Origin: Misgurnus anguillicaudatus
Taxonomy: Eukaryota > Chordata > Actinopteri > Cypriniformes > Cobitidae
Assembly: GCF_027580225.2 (NCBI RefSeq)
Contig: NC_073348.2
Coordinates: forward strand, 28,360,001 to 28,424,000
Direction: 5' to 3'
DNA length: 64,000 nucleotides
The position numbers were made by a program, and so were the translations under genes. The number at the start of each line of letters is the position of its first letter. The first letter of the stretch is position 1. Of this stretch, positions 36,466 through 48,657 are shown piece by piece. A model generated the notes under the pieces. That model made no database searches and had not been told where the DNA came from. It saw only the letters and a list, made by a program, of their open reading frames with translations.

Positions 36466-37059
36466 GAAAACTCTCATAATTTATTTATTTACCCTCATGC
36501 CATCCCAGAAGTAATTTTTCCTCACAAAAACCTATTGTTTGCTTCAGAAGAAATATATAAACCTATTGGAGTCATTTGGATTACTTTAACGATGGATGGA
36601 TGTTAGGAGCTTCACCAAGTTGGCATCAATATAACATAACAGCATTTTAAAATAAAATAAAATTCAACTGAAGAAAGAAAGTTATATACATACATACAAT
36701 TTTCTCATTTGGATGAATTGTTTCTTTAACACAGCAAGGCCCAATACACACATTGGATATTTTTCTCTCCAGTCTATTTACACAAACTAAACTCATCTGT
36801 GTTTATATTATATCCTGCCAAAACAGCCATTTCAACCAAGACATGCATGCCACGGCACCTACACAGCATGCATGCATGTACACAAACAGCTGCCTTGCAA
36901 TTGACTCTTCTATAGAGATGCTATGGAAAGACAGCCATTGTTATACACTGTTCAGTATGGTTTTGGTGGTGAAGTACCCAAACTTGACACTATATAATCT
37001 ATCTAAACAGGTTTGAACTAAAAGCAATGCCTGTATGTTATCTAGCCACATAAAGCACA

Positions 37060-37445
37060 TAATAGCTTGTGAAACCGCTGTAAATTGCTGTAACAGAGAC
37101 AGCTGAAAATAACTCCTTATGATCGGTGCAAGCCTTAACCTCAGCTAGATACATTTGACCTCACGCTGCAACCTTCGCTTCCTACAGCGAGCTGAACTCA
37201 AGCCGGAGAGGAAAAAACAGATCTGCTGGAACAAATAAGGCTGTCTGCAGGGAGCTATCCAGCTGAGACCAAGAGAGAGAGAGAGAGAGAGTGTTTGTGT
37301 GTCTCTGAATGACAGCAGATTTCATCTCTTGAGCTCTCTGAGTGAAGTACTTTCAAATGCCCCCATGAAGAATAAAAAACCTACCTCCAGTCAAATGACT
37401 TGGATCCACCAGCCGTATATAAAAGCATGAGCGCTTCACTCTACT
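37060..37445. promoter_or_regulatory. Unique island, candidate regulatory sequence
   Basis: GC-balanced, without transposon ends. It includes a GA run (37269-37292) and a TATATAAAAGC word (about 37416). It is too ambiguous for more than a flag. Confidence 0.2.
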
Positions 37446-37804
37446 AATCGTATTCGCAACACTCGCATACTGTAAAAACACTAAAACATGATTTACAATT
37501 TACTTAATTAAAATGAACTAACGCAAGACAAATTCCTCCACGTTTTTCCATCACATCTTAATTTTACTGAGTGCAATCCATTTAAATTCATAAAATAAAA
37601 GTTTACTTAATTCATTTGTGTCAGGACTACATGAATAATTCTCGTTGGAGCAGAATGAGGAGAGTAAATGTTGAAATTAAGTGTTATTTTATGTGTTTCT
37701 CGGGGCAAGAGGATAAAAGTGCAAGACTTAGTTAGTGATTAATGATAGTTATGTTGAGATTTAGATGAACGGAGCTTGGCTGTGTGCTTGTGTCTTTTTC
37801 ACTA

Positions 37805-38470
37805 GCTATGTTTCCATCCAAAGTTGCAAATTAAACTTATGCGGCGCAAAATTGGAATATTGTTTCCATCTAGTCAAATGCGTCACTTCCTCATAAAGTG
37901 CGGCCAAATGTCAAAAAGAGTGCATTCATTTTATATGCATATTTTTAACTCTTTCCCCACCAGCGTTTTTTAAAAAAGTTGCCAGCACCAGCATTTTTCA
38001 TTATTTTCACAAAAAGTTTAATGCCTTCCAGAAATTTATTTTCTTTATATACATATATATAAACACAATACAATATAACAAATGAAAGAACAGACCCTCT
38101 GCTTTAAAAAAAGTTTCATCCTACTTTCATTAGTTCTCTTTTTATCACCTCTAATATATTCTTCAAAAACACAAAATTTTGAGCAAAAAGCTGAGATAAT
38201 TAAATTTTTGTGAAGGACTTTTAATAGAAATCAGATTCAAAGCGATCCTCAAAACATACACGGACATACAGCCGTTTGCCCTAGGCAATACTTCCTGGTT
38301 TTTTAAGTTGCTTAGTTGTGGATAATAGTGGTATTACGGATTGCCGGAAATACTCGTCATTGGCAGGGAAGGGCTTTCTCTTAATTGACGAGTTAACTCA
38401 TCAATGGCGGGGAAAGAGTTAAAATGCATGCGGTTCTTGGCGTTTTCATCCAGTGTTTTTTTTTTTTTTT
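37805..38470 (+). mobile_element. Host repeat copy 1 (TTTCCATCCA...), interrupted at a TTAA
   Basis: It contains GGAATATTGTTTCCATC, AAATGCGTCACTTCCTCATAAA and GCGGCCAAATGTCAAAAAG, then after the insertion CTTGGCGTTTTCATCCAG. The same series is uninterrupted at 38520-38680. Confidence 0.9.
37949..38418. mobile_element. TTAA-inserting MITE (CTCTTTCCCCACCAGCG)
   Basis: 470 bp between TTAA 37945-37948 and TTAA 38419-38422. The ends CTCTTTCCCC and GGGGAAAGAG are inverted. The interior is AT-rich. The paralogous site at about 38634-38640 keeps a single TTAA and lacks it. A reverse copy is at 22355-22732. Confidence 0.95.
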
Positions 38471-38519
38471 TTTGAGGACGTACTTATGTAACTAAAGAAA
38501 GCTACTACTAGCACTACTG

Positions 38520-38680
38520 TGCATAAAACTGGAATATTGTTTCCATCCAGTGAATTAAAAAGCACAAATGCGTCACTTCCTCATAAATTGCGGCCACATG
38601 TCAAAAAGTGTGCATATATTTTATTTGCACATTTTTAAAATGTATACAGATCTTGGCGTTTTCATCCAGTTTTTTTCTGG
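38520..38680 (+). mobile_element. Host repeat copy 2, natural empty site
   Basis: A second copy of the sequence at 37805-38470, with the MITE absent. The string CACATTTTTAAAATGTATA matches the two halves flanking the insertion in copy 1. A poly-T or G-rich stretch follows CATCCAG in both copies. Confidence 0.9.
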
Positions 38681-40118
38681 GGGGGGACATACTACAAATA
38701 CGTGCATGTTACCCAAAATGCTTCCAATCAATATAATACATTATATGTAATAAAAAAATGAAACAAAAATATATTTAGCATACAAACGTGTTGCTAAATA
38801 ACAGTTCTCTGCACTTACTTCTAACTTTTAGTCCCAATGAAATCAAAACTGACAATTCTTATTTTTTTATGGAATATTGCAGTGTTTATTATAAAAAGTT
38901 ATCCGCATGGGTCATTATTATTAATATTTTTTTAATTAATGTGTCTTTATAAATTTTCATCAAAATCAGAAAATGTTGCCTACGCTCGCTGCAATCCTTC
39001 TCTGTTGACGTCAGATTCACAGCATGGGCGGAGTATCTGTTAACCCCGCCTCCTTTAACTGTCAGTCTGCTGCGAGTTTTATTTCTGAATGAAACACCTT
39101 TTCTATATCCAATCAATTCACAGGAAAACACAAGACCACACCCGCTATTTCTCTCGGAAATACGCCACAATACAGAAGTCAGACTTTAACCTAAGTTCCA
39201 GTTTCCAGTTTGAACCACAGATTGAACCACCATCCACAATCAAATTAAGTAGAAATATTTCTAAGGGCAGGCTCCTCCTGTCTAAAGTCAGATCAAATGC
39301 GATATGCAGGATCAACATCAGTGAAAACCCAGCTGAGAGCCAGCAGCAGGTCACTGAAAAGCTCCAAAGCCGAGGTTTTGCTGATAGACAGACAGCCTGG
39401 AGGCAAGTGTGGCATGTTGTGACTAGGTAAAAAACAATGAAAAAGGAGATCCGAATGTGTAAAATTAAACAAATAGAGGAGAAAACCATAACAAGTGACT
39501 CAAGTTGTTTACAAGAGTTCAAGTTCAAGATCGAGATCTAGATTGAAAATGGACAAACAATGAGAAACTTTAATGGTCGCCATGTGAAGCGCAAGTTTTA
39601 GTTCGGTTCATTGCGCCATATGTTTCTATTCTCGTATTCGTAGCCACAACACTACACGACTTCTGTTAACTCCAATGACTCCAAAACGCTCCTTAGATCT
39701 GCAATTCAATTTGCACATAAAACATCTTGCCAAGCCAAATCCTGCCATTAGAAACTAGGCTTGCTCATTACTCTCCCACCAAGTACAAACTCACTAAGCT
39801 ACTCTTCATGCATTATTCAGCAGCCACAAATATGGCATTTAGCGAGGATGACTTCCTAAGAACTGAAATAAACAGCAAGGGTCAGGTACAAACAAGAAGC
39901 TAAATACTGAAACCCTAATCCAGAAACAAAATCAAAGGAAAGACAGAAACGGCAACTAATGTTTCACAGCAGTGGTTTGGATAAAAGAAGATCCGTCAAG
40001 ACCTTCGGGAAACCAGATGTTAAGTGAATCTATATTTAGATTGGTTTCTTTTCTCAATATAAAAGCAGTATATAGGATCATTTACAAAGAGAGTACTTTA
40101 TTTAGCATCAATGCGAAT
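38681..40118. other. Intronic stretch without convincing gene
   Basis: Overlapping open frames on both strands at 39089-39528 are 113 and 127 codons long, but neither shows a known domain and each is the other's shadow. The region around 38995-39090 is GC-rich and may be the end of an unrecognised element. Confidence 0.4.
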
Positions 40119-40122
40119 TTAA

Positions 40123-41169
40123 AGGGGTGGTCCAATGGTATTTCATGCATTCTGACTTATTAACACAGTTTAAGAGTTTACCGAATGCACTTCGCCAGGG
40201 TTCCTACAAGTTTAAGAAAAAAAATTTCGATTATGGGTCCAGCTGACGTTTCAGGGGATTCTATACGTATCACTTCTTTTTATGGGCACTTCCCCCGGAA
40301 AACCCTGCCCATCCGTCAATCAGCGGGAGATGCTAGAACTTGCAAACATCACATCACCCGACAGCTTTGTTTAATTTCAAGACTCAACAATGAAACGAAA
40401 GAAGAAGTGTGTTTTTGGATGTAAGGAGAAGAAAGCCAGCCTTATAGAAACAATGGATATAGTTTATTATCCGGGTGTGTGTTTCATGCGCTGGATTTCA
40501 TTGAAAAGTCCCAACCGGATCACGAGTTGCATGCGGTAAGTAAGACTTCTTTCTTATGTTGGAAATGGGCACGTGCATATTATATAAATGACACGAACAT
40601 GTAGTGAATCATAAGTTAAACAGTGTTGTATAGTGTTGCATGACTCGTACTCGCTCCTCCCGCGGTATAACTCCTCCGTCTTCATTTTTTCGTACGTTAT
40701 CGGAAAGATTCGGTAAAGCTAATCTTTCTTTTATAAATCTGATTAAACTAAAGACTCTTCGGAGATATAAAAGATGTAATATTACTCTATAGGTACTCCA
40801 GATTAATATCAGAAATGCAGAAACAGCGTGTGTTATGTGAGCTTTAAGTCAAAGTTGGTGATTTTCCATGCACGCATGCCACACAGCCGAAATAAGAGAA
40901 AGATGTGGTCCGTCATGTCTGGAGGATAGCCAGTTGATAAAACGCGTGTCCGTGAGAACTGTAAGTGGATTTATGTTTTGGGTTTATTTAAGCCTGTTAT
41001 TGTATTAGTCTATAGTTCTTGCAAATTTAAAGTAAGTTAGGTGGTGATTTTGTTGTTTGAGCAACCTGCTAGCTAGGTTGCACGTGCCTGTTGATTCAAT
41101 ATAATTGTTAAGCGCTCTTGCTCACGTTATTTCTGTGCATTATTTACATGCTACAGTAGTTACACTCCT
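40123..41169 (+). mobile_element. TTAA element with THAP-like fragment (Kolobok-like?)
   Basis: The left end AGGGGTGGTCCAATGG follows TTAA 40119-40122; the right end GTAGTTACACTCCT precedes TTAA 41170-41173, a weak TIR. Inside is a short exon-like frame (40390-40539) that resembles the start of a THAP domain. TTAA duplication together with a THAP-type protein is a Kolobok trait, hence the tentative call. Right-boundary confidence is low. Confidence 0.5.
40390..40539 (+). pseudogene. THAP-like zinc-finger fragment
   Basis: A 49-codon frame starts MKRKKKCVFGCKEKKASL. The opening K-x-C-x3-C with following basic residues resembles the N-terminus of C2CH THAP DNA-binding domains. The distal Cys-x2-His pair and the usual Leu-Phe-Pro motif are absent, and the frame ends in TAA that is also part of a splice-donor-like GGTAAGTAAG. 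It therefore looks like an internally deleted first exon of a transposase. Other short basic peptides could match by chance. Its position 270 bp inside a TTAA-flanked element supports the transposon reading. Confidence 0.4.
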
Positions 41170-41173
41170 TTAA

Positions 41174-42934
41174 GATAATGTAATAATAGTGGGAAATAAT
41201 CAGTTTTTACAATCTTCAAGCTATCCATCAACGTTCGCCAAACGTTCTACAACATCTGCTTCAGTTTGTGTCTCGAAATTGAGGTTGGTTGCCTCTAAAA
41301 AAATACATTACACCTTTAATGCAGGAAGGCACACATTGCCTGATATTTCATTTGACATTTTAATAAATCATTAAATGCAAGTAATCTTTAGGCATTTGTT
41401 TTATCTGGTGAGAACTACGCAGTTCTTTAATTTTGTTGTTCCTCTTGATTACCGTTTGACACTTACATTTTTCAAGGTGATTTTTTTAATATTAAAAGCC
41501 ACCAGTGACCTTTCCGAACACTGTAGGATCCACAAAATTTTAGGTTTGACTACGTGGAAAAGCATAACACACTTTTTCTTGTTTTTATTTCCATATGAGC
41601 AGTGCAGAATAAAATCTAGTTTAATACAAAAAGTATGAGCATTATCAATTGTGAAGCTATGTCAGAGAACAGTGTAAATAATATATCCCACAGCTGTGTT
41701 ATACAAGCCTGCCGTCTATCCTAAATGCCTTTAGGTGTAGCCGGAAAAACGCAAGTCTGCTGAGAAAAGATACGTTGCCCGAACTCGCACCGTTAATGCT
41801 TAGGCAAATTACATTTTTATTCTCATATAATTGGCTTGCCTGAGTAGGTTTATAATAATACATCTGCCATGTCTGTAAGTTGCTATCTGGTGGGCCATCA
41901 CTCATTTTTCATTATCTCCTTTCTCATGTGTGGAGGAAGAGAAGACGACAAATGTTTGCCAACCCTGAATTGAAAATGGCATCACTAAGCCCCCTCCATT
42001 CATATTCTCCTTCTTGTATGTGGTTGGAGACAGCAGGATTGAAGAGGTTGAAGGCTCACGTAGACCATAATGGGGTTCAAACTTCTGGCTCTCCACCTGC
42101 CAACACCTGGCAGGTGATCTCATGCTTTTCAAGCTTAGTGCTGCTCGAGACTATACGTGTATGTCCTCCTATTCCTCTTATACCGTCTTTCTCTGCTTCA
42201 CTTACTCACCCAAAAACAACCTGATCTCCCTTTATAAGAACTAATAAAGTCAGGTTGAGACCCACATCTGCCTCAGACAGATGCATATTGCCAGTGTGGG
42301 TTTATAAGTAAAGGTGCTGCTACATGAGGAACATCCGTGAATGAGAAGGTCCTTTAAGGAAAAGAAATGTATGGAGAACCAAACAGGGTTCTCTTATGAC
42401 ATCGCACTTTTACAGCACAGTTATTTCAAAGGGTGAATGGTCTGGGTACATGAGACTAGGTTGAAAGAGGACCAGATGAGGACAAGGTTTTTTTTCTCTG
42501 CTCTGTCACTTTCACTTTCTCTCTCCCCATCCTTTTTTCTCCTTACAGCTCTTTCCCCCCTCTGAGAATCAAACGTCCTTCTAGTAATGTCCCGAACTGT
42601 AATTTCCGGCTGTTGAATTGTGTGTTGTTGTTGGCTGGCAATGGAGCTGTTTTCCCCCACACACCATATGTAGTGACTCGGTTTGGCTTGATTTTATATC
42701 CTGTAGCGATTCATCAAGATCTTTCTTGAAACCACCAAGATTTTACTTCTCAAAGTGGTCTCAATTCTGTTTGTACATGTCTGAATGCATTGAAAAATGG
42801 CTGCCCTTTCTAAAATATCTACTCTGCACCCAATGAATTCAAGCGATGGCTCAGACAGCCTACATGCAATACAAGTATGTAACAAGAATATGCACTGCTA
42901 AGTGAAACTAAAGGAACAAAGAACTTTATTGAGC
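41174..42934. other. Intronic stretch without recognised element
   Basis: No TIRs or SINEs identified. 41880-42230 is GC-balanced and open in one frame on the plus strand, but the peptide shows no domain and codon use is unremarkable. A CT/TC-rich part lies near 42495-42545. Confidence 0.4.
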
Positions 42935-43045
42935 TAGCAACACGAAGGCCAGAGGTTCGATCCCAGAAACACACATTATGATAAACAATTGTAAGGTTAA
43001 ATGCATAAATGTAAATTGTTTGGCTAAAGCATTTGTAAAAGCATT
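42935..43045 (+). mobile_element. SINE fragment
   Basis: GAGCTAGCAACACGAAGGCC and the B-box-like AGAGGTTCGATCCCAGAAACACACATTATGATAAA form the head and body of the SINE family. The tail is degraded. Confidence 0.8.
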
Positions 43046-43159
43046 TGAACCTACTGTATACACTCTTAAAACGCTGCGTTGTTTCAACCCAAAATGTTAG
43101 GTCGTTTTAACTCATTGTTGGGTCAAATATAAACACTTTCTGGGTTAATTGTAGATGTA

Positions 43160-44341
43160 CACTCACCTAAAAGATTATTAGGAACACCTGTTCAATTTCT
43201 CATTAATGCAATTATCTAATCAACCAATGGCAGTTGCTTCAATGCATTTAGGGGTGTAGTCCCGGTCAAGACAATCTCCTGAACTCCAAACTGAATGTCA
43301 GAATGGGAAAGAAAGGTGATTTAAGCAATTTTTAGCATGGCATGGTTGTTGGTGTCTGAGTATTTCACAATCTGCTCAGTTACTGGGATTTTCACGCACA
43401 ACCATTTCTAGGGTTTACAAAGAATGGTGTGAAAAGGGAAAAACATCTTTGCGGCAGTCCTGTGGGTGAAAATGCCTTGTTGATGCTAGAGGTCAGAGGA
43501 GAATGAGCTGACTGATTCAAGCTGGTAGAAGAGCAACTTTGACTGAAATAACCACTTGTTACAACCGAGGTATGCAGCAAAGCATTTGTGAAGCCACAAC
43601 ACGCACAAGCGGAGGCGGATGGGCTACAACAGCAGAAGACCCCACCGGGTACCACTCATCTCCACGACAAATAGTAAAAAGAGGCTACAATTTGCACAAG
43701 CTCACCAAAATTGGACAGTTGAAGACTGGGAAAATGTTGCCTGGTCTGATAAGTCTCGATTTCTGTTGAGACATTTAGATGGTAGAGTCAGAATTTGGCG
43801 TAAACAGAATGAGAACATGGATCCATTATGCCTTGTTACCACTGTGCGGTGGTGGTGGTGTAATGGTGTGGGGGATGTTTTCTTGGCACACTTTAGGCCC
43901 TTAGTGCCAAATAGGCAGTGTTTAAATGCCACAGCCTACCTGAGCATTGTTTCTGACCATGTCCATCCCTTTATGACCACCATCTACCCATCCTCTGAGG
44001 GCTACTTCCAGCAGGATAATGCACCATGTCACAAAGCTCGAATCATTTCAAATTGGTTTCTTGAACATGACAATGAGTTCACTGTACTGAAATGGTCCAG
44101 ATCTCAACCCAATTGAGCATCTTTGGGATGTGGTGGAACAGGAGCTTCATGCCCTGGATGTGCATCCCACAAATCTCCATCAACTGCAAGATGCTATCCT
44201 ATCAATATGGGCCAACAATTCTAAAGAATGCTTTCAGCACCTTGTTGAATCAATGCCATGTAGAATTAAGGCAGTTCTGAAGGTGAAAGGGGGTCAAACA
44301 CAGTATTAGTATGGTGTTCCTAATAATCCATTAGGTGAGTG
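43160..44341 (+). mobile_element. Tc1-like transposon copy 2 (both ends present)
   Basis: 1182 bp from CACTCACCTAAAAGATTATTAGG to CCTAATAATCCATTAGGTGAGTG, flanked by TA (43158-43159 and 44342-44343). It is inserted in a MITE of the GTTTCAACCCAA type (about 43065-43157). It contains a transposase pseudogene. The length is lower than the roughly 1.3-1.6 kb usual for Tc1-like elements. Confidence 0.97.
43303..44309 (+). pseudogene. Tc1-like transposase pseudogene, copy 2
   Basis: A Tc1/mariner-type DDE transposase frame begins ATG at 43303 (MGKKGDLSNF) and hits a TAG after ten codons. The rest is in several frames. The first catalytic block (AWSDKSRFLL) is present near 43740-43770 and the second (YFQQDNAPCHKA) near 44003-44040. 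Relative to copy 1 an 11-bp deletion flanked by CC lies at about 44098, shifting the frame just before the third block (DLNPIEH). The original stop is probably TAG at 44307. It is not functional, but it complements copy 1: each keeps a block that the other lost. Confidence 0.95.
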
Positions 44342-44344
44342 TAG

Positions 44345-46653
44345 AATGCTTATTGTAAACCAATTTCAGTTTTAATGTGGCCAAAAATTATTTCACCTCC
44401 CGTATACAGAACCACCACTTCATCTGATGCTGTATTTAAAAGACTTCAGACAGGATTGCTCTGTGCACTGTGGCCAATGTGATTGTTAAGGTTATTGTTT
44501 TAGGGTGTCATGGGGAAAATTTTAGGACGGTTTCCGGGCATCTTCTCTATTCCCTGAAGTGACAAATTAGCTGTGTCTGAAACAGCTTGCTGGTCCACAG
44601 AAGTGTTTGGGGTCAGGTGTGGGGCAATCTTGTGTGTGCAGACACAAGAGAATAATACAAGGGCATGTGCACTCAGATAGGACTGAATCGAATGTGCAGT
44701 GACTGTTGTGATAAAGCACATTGAACTATGTGAATTATGAGTGTATGTAAGGGAGACTTGTAATTAATATTTTTAAGACCCCAACTATTTTGAACAGGTA
44801 TTCAATGTGATCTCACCGGAAAATGTACCTACTTTTACCTATTTTGTACCTATTATTACCTATGCGGAAAACATGCACACTAAAACAAATCTCGTTCTAT
44901 CTCACACAACGTGACTGAACGAAAGCCAAGCATTTTTGTAGTTCCTGAAAACACTGTAATAAACAAACTGCTGCTGACCGACACCATAGGTGATTACTAA
45001 TCCAACCACCCAGCAAAAACTCGCCATAAACCGGCGAGTCCACGCGGACCCGTGCATGCTATTTCATTTCACAACCATTAACACCTCAACTGTTTTTGTC
45101 GCCTTTAATTAAAAGCTACAAAGGCATCAGTGCATATCATTGAGCAGATGTTTGGAGAGTTCAGAGGGAGTGCTGACTCACACACTATCCCCTCTGCACG
45201 CCCTCACTGGGTCATTAATGGGATTCTTGCCACACCATTTAAACATGAGAGCAAACATTTACTGTGGTTAACAGCCCTCCTGTAACACTCTGGCTATTAC
45301 CGTGGTTGCTGTAGTGTGTGTGTGGGTTATGGCATCTGGATATGACCATAAGATTATAATTGTCAATGCTTGTCTGTATGGCTGTCATTTAGGCAACATG
45401 TGGCCGCCGCACGCATGCCCGTGCAGACCCACCTGGATACGTGATGGGGCGATTAAAAGTACAGCTGTCATACCGATACAAGTGCCAGTAGTGGATCAAA
45501 GCTTCAAAAACGATTAACCCTCATCGAACCTGTAATTGTGGACCCTTTTAACCAATTACCTTTCACAGTTGAACGCGCCTTTGTTTTTCCAAGTCAAACA
45601 AGCGTGTTATTTTCACTTGAAATGCCTCTAAAGATCAAAAAATGTCGGGTCACGTTTAATATCTTTATTGATTGGATGATTGCTGTTAATAGGGCCAAAA
45701 CGAGAGACAATATGGTTGCACGACACAATAAATAAGTCAGTTTACTAAGCAAATGAGCACCTAAAGATGATAAAGCATTGATACCTGCTTGATAATTTAG
45801 TGTTAGACATCTGTCCATAGGGTCCAGGGCCAAAATATAAAAATCTCAGCAGTGTAAAGATGCATTTAATCTCTTAATCAAAATATTTAGCAACCGCAAA
45901 AATTACTGCAATGGTACTTATGAACTAAACCGCAACCCATAAGGATTGCTGACTATGAAGCGCATCAAAAAAAGTAAAACCACAACTAAAGCATGATCCA
46001 ACGGCACCATTTAGCATGCGTTGGAGTAGCAGCAAGTTATATTTGATGTGTCAGTCATGGACCCTACAGCAATGTATTAATGCACATCACACGTCATATT
46101 CTGACAGTTTCAATTGAGGTCTAAATGAATATTGCCTGTCACCGCCATGAGTGGATATAAGCATAGGCAAATGAATTGAAACCTTAAAAAAATGACATTC
46201 GGCATGAAATTATTTATAGATGCTACCACAACAAAAATGGCAGTCATAAATAAAATCACTATTGAAGATAAACTGTTTTTCTGGATTCTACTGCACTCTC
46301 AATATGACGATATTGTTTTTTGGTTTTTTTACATATTATTGACTGATGATACGTGTGCATGTTTTATCTTAGATAGTGCATCAATGCAGAGTGTAATTCT
46401 CCACATTTGTATGTCAGTTTCTCTCTCCACCTTTCGATTTTTTTGTTAAACAGCAAGCAGACATCCACAGCTCAGAAAATCTATACCTTGTCTTTGAATT
46501 CTGCCAAGAAGGCAGTTCTGTCATAGCGCATATGACACTATTACAATAAACAATAAATGCATTTGGCACTGCCTCATGAACACTCAATAATATACATTTA
46601 CAGAGAGAACAGCTTGAAATGTGTGTAAAGATCTTTAAAGATGGAAAATAGCA
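44345..46653. other. Intronic stretch; unique island at 45000-45300
   Basis: No transposon ends were identified. 45080-45250 (TTTAATTAAAAGCTACAAAGG, GTCATTAATGGGATTCTTGCC) is unique and GC-balanced and could be regulatory. The GTACCTA-rich part near 44825-44865 may be an old repeat. Open frames are short. Confidence 0.4.
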
Positions 46654-46657
46654 TTTA

Positions 46658-47463
46658 AAGGGCACCTATTATGCCAATTTTTACAAGACGTAATATAAGT
46701 CTCAGGTTTGCTTAGAATGTGTCTGTGAAGTTTCAGCTCGAAATACTCCACAGATCATTTATTATAGCAGGCTCCTATATTTGGGTGGAAGCCAAAACAC
46801 AGTTTAAAGAGTCAGATTTACGATTTTACATTTCCTTTGTGTGTAGGTGTGTATTAGTACATACCGACATTATCATAATTCCTCCAGCTTGGACTCACAG
46901 CCTGTAAATTAACACCTGTTAGCATTGCATTGTGCGCGAATCTTTCAAACATGGTAAAGAGTGTCACATTTACGGTAATCAGGGACACGGGGCTTTTCAA
47001 ATCTGTGCTTTTCAGAAAGAGAGTGAAATCTGGAGCTACAAAAAATTACCGTATGTGGAAAATAATGTGTTTTTTAACCATAAACCTAGCGAACACATTG
47101 TATTATACCAAATACACAAAATAACGTTGTTTTTAGCAATAAAATAGGTGCTCTTTAAATGCAAATGAGCTACCGCCCTCCCTTACTAACAGACAGTGAG
47201 CGCTTTTGGTTAAAAATAGATATAATTCTTGTGAATGCAGTCTGGGACAATAGTATCTTTAGTATCTTTAGCTGTGTGCAGGGCTTTGTTTTTGTGACGT
47301 CACATTAACAAGAGAATTAAAACATTGTCTAATAAGACTGCTTTGGTTTATTGTGGATTAAAAATGAAGGAGCGGGTGATTATTTTCATTGAAGAGTTGT
47401 TGTGTTCACAAACTGCCAACACACATTTGTGTCCAAATGTGGATTTTGCATAATACGTTCCCT
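46658..47463. mobile_element. TTAA element (AGGGCACCTATTATGC...GCATAATACGTTCCCT)
   Basis: 806 bp between TTAA 46654-46657 and TTAA 47464-47467. 16-bp TIRs with about three mismatches. This is a common teleost non-autonomous family. Two open frames around 46930-47147 overlap and show no domain. Confidence 0.9.
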
Positions 47464-48415
47464 TTAAAGGTAAAACATGCTTTTATTTAAGGTTAAAGGA
47501 TTCTCTTTTCTCACAGCTCATATGGTGATGTTCCCACAATCAAAAACCATTGTGATGCTATCATAACTTTATCATAATTGTTTGTATCGCCAAATCCTAA
47601 ACAATCCAAAAATCACTTTGTATGTGTGGCACAGTACATGAAAAAACATCAGAACCATTCGGTTCACTTTTCTTGGTTTCGGAGCGTGTGTGTGTGTGTC
47701 GCACGGTTCGACGCATGCGCAATGCAGCATCGTGCCCATATGTTAACTATAAGCCTTTCATCTGGCTCCACATCATCGCGAGTAGTGATGCGAAGTCTGA
47801 TTCATTTTCGCGAACCGGCTCTTTTCGGACAGTTCGGCTCATTGAACCGGTTCAAAAAGCCGATTCACCGGTTCCTGACGTCATCAAGAAATGACATTAC
47901 TACACATTTATTGTATCAATGAAACATTCAAATAAAGTCGTTTGTGTCAACACATTAAAACATTTTAATAAAAAGTTGTTTTTGTGAAGGCATAGCTGAT
48001 TTATTGCCTTGCATTCACAAGTTAATATGTGGTCACAGTTTAAATCGCGGATCATAAATAATAAATAAATAGTAAATGCCAGATATAACTGACCAGTTTT
48101 GACAAGCCTACAACTTGAATAAGATTCCTAAAAGACACTGATGCACAATTGCGGATGTGTGTAATAATAAATAAACTTGTGTGTTAAACTCATTGGTCTT
48201 CCTTAAAGGCAGGGTAGGCAGGAATTATCTAAAAAACTTATTTACAAATTTGTTTAAACTGTCTTTATATACAAATACATAGGCCTGTCACGATAACAAA
48301 TTATGCTAGACGATAAATTGCCTCAGAATTTATCGCGATAGACGATAACATTGATGCTCCGGGTCCATTATAATAATGCAGATACACCTTTTCAAAGATC
48401 TATAAACTTTTATTT

Positions 48416-48657
48416 CTAAACAATAAGTAATACTGGAACTGGAAGACATTTTAAATATCCACAAGAAATGAACAAAATAACAGGATGATTGCGTTTTAGG
48501 AGCATATGCATGTTTGTCGTGTTGCCACTTTTAAGTGCTACGTTTTTACCACAAATGCGACATAACGGCTCGTTCAGGTTTAGTGGTTCACCTCGGTCAT
48601 TAGGTTTAAATCCAAAGTACTCCCACACTGCAGCTGTAGCGTTTGGTTTTGAAACTT
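48416..48657 (-). pseudogene. BED zinc-finger fragment of hAT transposase
   Basis: It reads VWEYFGFKPNDRGEP near the start, then CRICGKNVALKSGNTTNMHM and KRNHP. This is the C2H2-type BED finger (Cys-x2-Cys, a long spacer, then His-x5-His) preceded by the typical VW-x-YFGF. ZBED and Ac/hAT transposases carry this finger at the N-terminus to bind DNA. The RNase-H-like catalytic domain and the dimerisation region are absent, because the element goes straight into its 3' end. The probable start codon is on the other side of a nested element: ATG at 49180 gives MDLLEA before the break. It is non-functional. Confidence 0.88.

Noticed and set aside
39089..39528. Opposing 113- and 127-codon open frames
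   Set aside because: They overlap on opposite strands, so at most one could be real, and neither resembles a known protein.
41880..42224. 114-codon open frame on the plus strand
   Set aside because: No recognised domain, no splice sites that would link it to other exons, and an open frame exists on the other strand too.
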